Shown in pieces: positions 51,707 to 56,323 of a stretch of DNA of 56,323 nucleotides; the stretch's first letter is position 1; each line of letters begins with the position of its first letter. Source of the DNA: Variovorax fucosicus (lineage in GTDB: Bacteria; Pseudomonadota; Gammaproteobacteria; Burkholderiales; Burkholderiaceae_C); contig NZ_JASZYU010000007.1 of NCBI RefSeq assembly GCF_030316825.1, positions 1 to 56,323 on the forward strand, in the 5' to 3' direction. The translations under genes and the position numbers were made by a program. The notes beneath the pieces were generated by a model. It saw nothing but the letters and a program-made list of their open reading frames with translations, had not been told where the DNA came from and ran no database searches.

Positions 51707-51723
51707 ATGATGACGCTCATCAT
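51707..51723. promoter_or_regulatory. Candidate TetR operator ATGATGA-CGC-TCATCAT
   Basis: Perfect 7-bp inverted repeat with 3-bp spacer, about 120 bp upstream of the SDR start codon. A further ATCAT directly follows. Confidence 0.6.
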
Positions 51724-51840
51724 CATAGATACAACCTCCAGCTAAAAAGCAAATCTGCGATCAAAACCCTTCTGACCGTGCCCACCCGATTCATAACGGC
51801 GCATTCCAACTTGGGCTTCGCCCTGAAAAGAGAGCTATAC

Positions 51841-52632
51841 ATGTCCACTCATTCCTGGGTTCTCATCACCGGAGCCTCCTCCGGCATCGGCGCCACCTAC
51901 GCCGAGCGCTTCGCACGGCGCGGCCATGATCTTGTACTGGTTGCCCGCGACAAGGCGCGACTGGAAGCGTTGGCGGCGCGCCTACGCCAGGAACATCGCG
52001 TCGCAGTCGACATCATTCAGGCCGACCTGACTCAGTCCAGTGACCTGGCCGCTGTAGAGACGCGCCTCCGCGAGGACACCCGCATCGGCGTCCTCGTCAA
52101 CAACGCCGGGGCCAGTAAGGTCGGCAACTTCATCGACCAGGCGACCGACGATGTCGAGCGACTCGTCGCGCTCAACACGACCGCGCTCTTGCGGCTTGCC
52201 AGCGCGGTCGCCCCGCGGTTTGTGCAAGCTGGCGAAGGCGCGATCATCAATATCGGGTCAGTCGTCGGGCTGGCGCCGGAATTCGGCATGTCGGTCTATG
52301 GCGCGACCAAGGCGTTCGTGCTGTTCCTATCCCAAGGGCTGAGCCTAGAGCTCGCGGCCAAGGGCGTCTATGTTCAGGCGGTGCTCCCTGCGGCAACGCG
52401 TACGGAGATCTGGGAGCGCGCAGGTGCCGACATCAACGCACTGCCCGAGATGATGGACGTGGGCGAGTTGGTGGATGCAGCGTTGGTGGGCTTCGACCGC
52501 CGCGAAGTCGTGACGATCCCGCCATTGCACGACGCCGCACGTTGGGACGCCCTTGACGCCGCGCGACTGATCCTTCTTTCGGACATCAGGCAGGCTCATG
52601 CCGCAGGGCGCTACCAGCAGACTACCGCCTGA
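51841..52632 (+). CDS. SDR-family NADP oxidoreductase (paralog of 39658-40446)
   Basis: 263 residues from the ATG with AGAGAG upstream. 'WVLITGASSGIGATYAERFA' is the cofactor site; 'GAIINIGSVVGLAPEFGMSV' and 'YGATKAFVLFLSQGLSLELA' hold Ser, Tyr and Lys. It is about 70 percent identical by eye to the SDR at 39658. The next gene on this strand was an AcuI-like reductase, of which only the start remains. The upstream regulator is also decayed, so this is the only complete gene of its cassette and may be constitutively expressed. Confidence 0.92.
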   Translation: MSTHSWVLITGASSGIGATYAERFARRGHDLVLVARDKARLEALAARLRQEHRVAVDIIQADLTQSSDLAAVETRLREDTRIGVLVNNAGASKVGNFIDQATDDVERLVALNTTALLRLASAVAPRFVQAGEGAIINIGSVVGLAPEFGMSVYGATKAFVLFLSQGLSLELAAKGVYVQAVLPAATRTEIWERAGADINALPEMMDVGELVDAALVGFDRREVVTIPPLHDAARWDALDAARLILLSDIRQAHAAGRYQQTTA

Positions 52633-52675
52633 AGCGCTGCCAGAGCACTTCTTCGAATCGAACGAGGTTGAGTCA

Positions 52676-52727
52676 ATGACGTTTAAAGCGCTTCTGGCGA
52701 CCAGAACAGGCGAGAGGATTACCGCAG
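52676..52727 (+). pseudogene. Start fragment of an AcuI/YhdH-type reductase
   Basis: The first 17 codons read 'MTFKALLATRTGERITA', matching the openings at 24889 and 36692. The remainder is replaced by the IS3 remnant. It lies 43 bp after the SDR stop, so SDR and AcuI formed an operon before the insertion. Confidence 0.75.
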
Positions 52728-52735
52728 GACCACGG

Positions 52736-53275
52736 CCAGCGCAGCACCATCGCAAACAACCTTCTTGACCATCAATTCCAGGCCGATGCACCAAACCAGA
52801 AATGAGTGGCCGATTTCATCTACATCTGGACTGCCGAAGGCTGGTTGTACGCCGCTGCGGTGCTGGACCTGTACTCGCGCCGCATCGTCGGCCGGTCGAT
52901 GCAGGACAGCATGACTTCACAGCTCGTGGTCGACGCGCCAATGATGGCGGTGGGGCCCGGGCAAGCCGGTGGCATTCCTGCATTACTCTGACCAAGGCAC
53001 CGAGTACACGAGTAAACACTTCCTGGAGCTGCTCAAGGAACAAGGTATCACCTGCAGCATGAGCCGCGGAGGCAAGGACAACTCGGCGATGGAGAGCTTC
53101 TTCAGTTCATTGAAGACCGAGCGCCGAGCGCACGGCCAGGGGAAGGTGTACCGGTCACGAGAGCAGGCACGTGCGGACGTGTTCGACTACATCGAGCGGT
53201 TCTACAACCCTACTCGTCGTCATTTGAAACTCGGCTAGTCAGTCCGATAGAGTTCAAGAAGCTTGGGTCGGTGTC
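52736..53275 (+). mobile_element. Degenerate IS3-family transposase remnant (OrfB, C-terminal part)
   Basis: Frame pieces give 'VADFIYIWTAEGWLYAAAVL', 'LHYSDQGTEYTSKHFLELLK', 'CSMSRGGKDNSAMESFF' and 'VFDYIERFYNPTRRHLKLG', the rve/DDE integrase core of IS3 OrfB. A Trp codon before 'VADF' is now TGA, a frameshift lies near 52950, and a small in-frame loss removes part of the usual RRGNCWDN motif. OrfA, the N-terminal part of OrfB and both clear ends are absent. The element has destroyed the AcuI-like gene at 52676. Confidence 0.88.
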
Positions 53276-53405
53276 CACGGAATCGGCAGCAGCCCATGGC
53301 GCAGGTAAGTTCGATCGAACCGGCCAATATGCTCGCAAGCTCTGACACGGTTGGTCCACCCGCCGGTTTCACTTCAATTAACACAGCCAGATTGACTAGC
53401 GCGAG

Positions 53406-54458
53406 TTAAAGCACCGTTGCCATGTCAATGACGAAGCGGTACTTGACATCACTTTTGAGCATCCGCTCATAGGCCTCGTTGATTTGCGGCATCTTGATGA
53501 TCTCGACGTCAGAGACGATGTTGTGTTTCGCGCAGAAGTCCAACATCTCCTGAGTCTCAGCAATGCCGCCGATCATCGACCCGGAGATACTGCGTCGTTT
53601 GCTGATGAGGCCAAATGCGCCGGGCGAAGGATTCGGCGAACTCGGTATCCCAACCAAGACCAAAGTGCCGTTCATCTTGAGCAGTGTCACTAGCGGATCC
53701 AAGTTGTGAGTGACCGCGACCGTATCGAGAATGAAGTCAAAGCTGTTGCGATGGATCGCCAATGCGTCGGCATTCTCCGAAACAACGACTTCCTTGGCGC
53801 CCAACCGCAGCGCGTCCTCGGTCTTGCTAGGCGAAGTCGTAAATAAGACGACGTGCGCACCCAGCGCTGCCGCGATCTTTATCCCCATGTGCCCAAGCCC
53901 GCCCAGCCCGACAATACCCACCTTCTGGCCCGGACCAACCTTCCAGTAGCGCAGAGGCGAGTAAGTCGTGATGCCCGCACACAACAATGGCGCTACAGCA
54001 GCAAGGGCCTTTTCGCGGTGTGAGATTCTTAGCACAAATTTTTCGGATACCACGATGTGGTCCGAGTATCCGCCCAACGTATTGGCGCGCGACACTTGTT
54101 CCTGGCTGTTGTAGGTCCCGGTCATGCCGTTGTCGCAGTACTGTTCGAGACCTTGAGCGCAAGGTTGACAGTGCTGGCAACTATCCACCATGCAGCCCAC
54201 GCCGACGAAGTCACCCACTTTGAATTTTGAAACGTCCGTTCCCACTTCACTCACACGTCCGACGATCTCATGGCCAGGCACACAGGGATATACCGACGGG
54301 CCCCATTCGCTCCTTGCGGTGTGCAGGTCAGAGTGGCAGACGCCGCAGTACAAAATGTCAATGGCAACATCCCGCGCCGTCAGAAATCGACGCTGGAAAG
54401 TGAACGGTGCAAGTGGGGTGGTGGCCGACTGGGCCGCATAAGCATGCGCGAGTGTCAT
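53406..54458 (-). CDS. Zinc-dependent alcohol dehydrogenase (YahK/cinnamyl-alcohol-type)
   Basis: 350 residues. Catalytic zinc site 'ILYCGVCHSDLHTARSEWGP' (Cys41) and 'CVPGHEIVGRVSEVG' (His63, Glu64); structural zinc site with four Cys in 'CMVDSCQHCQPCAQGLEQYC'; NADPH site 'GIVGLGGLGHMGIKIAAAL'. YahK-type enzymes are NADPH-dependent aldehyde reductases. It is single, with 375 bp upstream. The IS3 remnant ends 131 bp beyond its stop. Confident for family, less so for substrate. Confidence 0.93.
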   Translation of the reverse strand: MTLAHAYAAQSATTPLAPFTFQRRFLTARDVAIDILYCGVCHSDLHTARSEWGPSVYPCVPGHEIVGRVSEVGTDVSKFKVGDFVGVGCMVDSCQHCQPCAQGLEQYCDNGMTGTYNSQEQVSRANTLGGYSDHIVVSEKFVLRISHREKALAAVAPLLCAGITTYSPLRYWKVGPGQKVGIVGLGGLGHMGIKIAAALGAHVVLFTTSPSKTEDALRLGAKEVVVSENADALAIHRNSFDFILDTVAVTHNLDPLVTLLKMNGTLVLVGIPSSPNPSPGAFGLISKRRSISGSMIGGIAETQEMLDFCAKHNIVSDVEIIKMPQINEAYERMLKSDVKYRFVIDMATVL

Positions 54459-54833
54459 AGCGTTTTCGATGTGGACGTTCTAGAAGACGAATTCTATTTT
54501 TGACTTTATGAATGCTAGAAAAAGCACGATCCCTGATATGCTGTTCTATTGGGACTTCGATTAAAGATGGTCTGCGTAAGCTGCTTCAAGGTGTGTCGAT
54601 GTCCTGATTTGCATCAATTCGTATGCTCAAACGCCCGGCATCAATTCGCCTGGCGATTTCGATTTGCCTGCGGCCCCATCAAACTGCACTGCGCAATCCA
54701 AAGGTTGGACAACGCAAACCGCGTGTGCAACTGCATTGTGATCTTTGAAGCGCACCGACTAACAAAACCTGTCCAATAATTCAAGCCGCGCTGGATACAT
54801 CGCATGGGATTCAGAATGCACATGCCAAATCGA
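54459..54833. other. AT-rich gene-free stretch
   Basis: The base composition shifts here toward A and T compared with the preceding 50 kb. Both neighbouring genes read leftwards, so this region holds the promoter of the alcohol dehydrogenase. I see no family motif in the short open frames. Confidence 0.55.
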
Positions 54834-55652
54834 TCATCTCAATACTCGTTGCTCAGAAAGATCGGTAGCGCCTCGCACTTCGGCGATATAGCTAAAATGC
54901 GGTGAAAGCACTGGCAGACTTTCAAGTGCATTCACAATATGAAACATAGTTGGAAGATCCTCCCAAGTAGAGCGGATAAATTTGACTTTTCCAATGCCTG
55001 AAATGAAAGAGGTATATCGAGGCTTGGCTGAACTGACTTGTGGAGACAACACCATCTCGTCAACAGCGGCTTCCCCTACTCGGCGCAGACTAGGGATGTA
55101 GCGATGATGCAGAATTCCATCACTTTCCGGTGAATTCGGCGGCGCCCCGACCGCCAAGTCGCTAAATGCCATCCGGATAAATTCGTGCCCTTCCCAAACG
55201 GCCGTGTGGAGTCGAGTCCCTTGTAGAATTCGGGGCTCTGGTAGCTCACAGTACAGCTTCGAAAATCCTAGTTCCTCACGGCCAGTAAGGATTGGTTCAC
55301 ATCGGTTTTCCCATAGGACAGACATGAATGACCCGCGAACTGATTCGGTAGCGCCGCGGTAGCGGACTGGATATGAAACCGAAAGCAGTGAATAGCCGCG
55401 CCCGGCGAGCCACTCAAGTTCTCTCAACGTCACATGTTCCACAGTGACGATGGGTTCACCGTCGAGTTCACAATTCGGCGGCAGCAATTTACGAAGCTCA
55501 GCTTCATCCGTTAAAAAGCTGATTGAAGCGATAGTGCGCGGCGCATCACTAAGGTCAAATCTTTCTCCATTCGGTCCTTGGCGCGGTCCGGGACTGGGTC
55601 CAAACACCGTCGGCATTCTGTAACGCGAAGGAATATCTATGCTATTTGTCAT
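54834..55652 (-). CDS. Acetoacetate decarboxylase-family protein
   Basis: 272 residues. The sequence 'LTGREELGFSKLYCELPEPR' is the family active-site region, with Lys132 as the likely Schiff-base Lys (GRExxGFPK in classic enzymes; here Ser replaces Pro). 'MPTVFGPSPGPRQGPNGERF' and 'PVRYRGATESVRGSFMSVLW' fit the fold. Many relatives are not decarboxylases but aldolase- or lyase-like, so activity is uncertain. Codon use is more AT-rich than in most of the window, which suggests recent transfer. Confidence 0.82.
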   Translation of the reverse strand: MTNSIDIPSRYRMPTVFGPSPGPRQGPNGERFDLSDAPRTIASISFLTDEAELRKLLPPNCELDGEPIVTVEHVTLRELEWLAGRGYSLLSVSYPVRYRGATESVRGSFMSVLWENRCEPILTGREELGFSKLYCELPEPRILQGTRLHTAVWEGHEFIRMAFSDLAVGAPPNSPESDGILHHRYIPSLRRVGEAAVDEMVLSPQVSSAKPRYTSFISGIGKVKFIRSTWEDLPTMFHIVNALESLPVLSPHFSYIAEVRGATDLSEQRVLR

Positions 55653-55795
55653 GGTTAATTAGATACGAAACGTGAAAAAATTGCTACAGGCTCTAATCGT
55701 CACGGGATTAGGTCCAATTAGCGCTTTAAGTTGCAGCCGCAACCTGAGTGGGGAAAGATGTGAAATGATGTGTATGCAATGCTCCGCGTGGGCTG

Positions 55796-56323
55796 CTAGA
55801 TTAGATAATGCTGAACAGCTTTTTCATCCCATTCCAATCCCACGCCGGGGACATCGGGAATTAGGAGATTTCCGCCCTTGACCTCATACGGGGTCTGCAA
55901 TATTACGTTGTGCCAGTCATTCCACTCTAGCCAATGGGCGGTTTCCGACACTCGCATCATATGTGCTGAAACCTCGGGATAAACGTGGGACGATAAGGGC
56001 AACCCTGCGGCACCCGCAATAGCAGCCGCTCGCGTCCATCCAGTTACGCCGCCGATGCGCATTAGATCCAGCATGACTAGATCAGATGCCTTCTTTTGAA
56101 TTGATTTGTACAGCTCCCGCGACCCGTAAATGTTCTCGCCCATTTGCAGAGGAGTTTTAAGATCTGCCGCTAGGCGCGCATATCCATCAAAGTTGTCATA
56201 AAGCAGTGGTTCTTCGATCCAGATCAGTCCATGATCGTCAATCAAATGACATCGCTGTAGAGCCTCGGCGAGGTTAAGACCCTGATTAAAATCAACCATT
56301 AAATCAACTTCATCACCAACCGC
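55796..56323 (-). CDS. Mandelate racemase/enolase superfamily protein (partial, runs off the window)
   Basis: The right-most 176 codons form the C-terminal half of a mandelate racemase-type TIM barrel. 'LMVDFNQGLNLAEALQRCHL' holds a metal-binding Asp; 'LIWIEEPLLYDNFDGYARLA' the first Glu, 'TPLQMGENIYGSRELYKSI' the second; 'SDLVMLDLMRIGGVTGWTRA' follows, and 'LPLSSHVYPEVSAHMMRVSE' supplies the His base. The upstream part lies beyond position 56323. The enzyme would abstract a proton alpha to a carboxylate: racemase or sugar-acid dehydratase. It is AT-rich like its neighbour. Confidence 0.88.
   Translation of the reverse strand, partial: AVGDEVDLMVDFNQGLNLAEALQRCHLIDDHGLIWIEEPLLYDNFDGYARLAADLKTPLQMGENIYGSRELYKSIQKKASDLVMLDLMRIGGVTGWTRAAAIAGAAGLPLSSHVYPEVSAHMMRVSETAHWLEWNDWHNVILQTPYEVKGGNLLIPDVPGVGLEWDEKAVQHYLI

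Larger units (their letters stand above)
51288..51840. other. Divergent control region without a gene
   Basis: 550 bp between the TetR remnant and the SDR start. It holds three copies or near-copies of the shared palindrome but no convincing gene. Frames at 51324-51683 and 51464-51661 are open without family motifs. Confidence 0.6.

Overview
The window reads as a high-GC chromosome segment of a betaproteobacterium, most likely a Burkholderiales member. The basis is its gene families: many ABC uptake systems with matching periplasmic proteins, CoA-transferase and BKACE catabolism, numerous TetR regulators, and IS66 and IS3 remnants. No rRNA, tRNA or housekeeping gene is visible, so this is accessory catabolic territory. 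All similarities were judged by eye.

Layout. 0-6.3 kb: an operon for a saccharopine-dehydrogenase-like oxidoreductase, a tautomerase and a decayed flavin oxidoreductase, with a divergent HxlR regulator; then a gamma-glutamyltransferase gene split by a complete 2.47-kb IS66-family element with an exact 8-bp target duplication. 6.7-14.4 kb: a nitrogen-compound locus in which amidase, TetR and isochorismatase-type hydrolase (three ATGA overlaps-linked genes) diverge from a complete BMP-type ABC importer. 14.5-15.6 kb: a junk joint made of at least four unrelated gene fragments. 15.6-21.8 kb: TetR and a divergent five-gene operon (crotonase, class III CoA-transferase, fumarylacetoacetase, SDR, BKACE). 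21.8-26.6 kb: decayed MFS and TetR genes, MarR, and an AcuI-like reductase, SDR stub, hydrolase and TetR. 27-33.4 kb: thiolase and a complete Liv-type ABC importer. 33.5-43.3 kb: HD protein, aldo/keto reductase, and a long one-directional cluster (monooxygenase-like ABM, AcuI-like, two SDRs, two Tat-exported enzymes, old yellow enzyme, hydrolase) facing a TetR gene. 43.5-50 kb: a small exported repeat protein and an operon of MFS, epoxide-hydrolase-like, acyl-CoA ligase, class II aldolase and haloacid dehalogenase. 50-56.3 kb: Crp/Fnr regulator, decayed TetR, SDR, AcuI stub, IS3 remnant, alcohol dehydrogenase, and a visibly more AT-rich end with an acetoacetate decarboxylase-family gene and a truncated mandelate racemase-family gene.

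Two things stand out. First, three neighbourhoods (24-26.7, 35.7-43.3 and 51.2-52.7 kb) hold related TetR/SDR/AcuI-like genes, and all carry copies of one 14-bp palindrome close to ATGATG-NN-CATCAT, which suggests a shared regulon built by paralogous cassettes, one of which is collapsing. Second, about a dozen broken genes lie in 56 kb, several joined as chimeras, so this is a region of strong rearrangement and decay.

Metabolically, several products could meet at acetoacetate and acetyl-CoA: fumarylacetoacetase and BKACE both release acetoacetate, thiolase uses acetoacetyl-CoA, and the right edge has an acetoacetate decarboxylase-like protein. That connection is inference.
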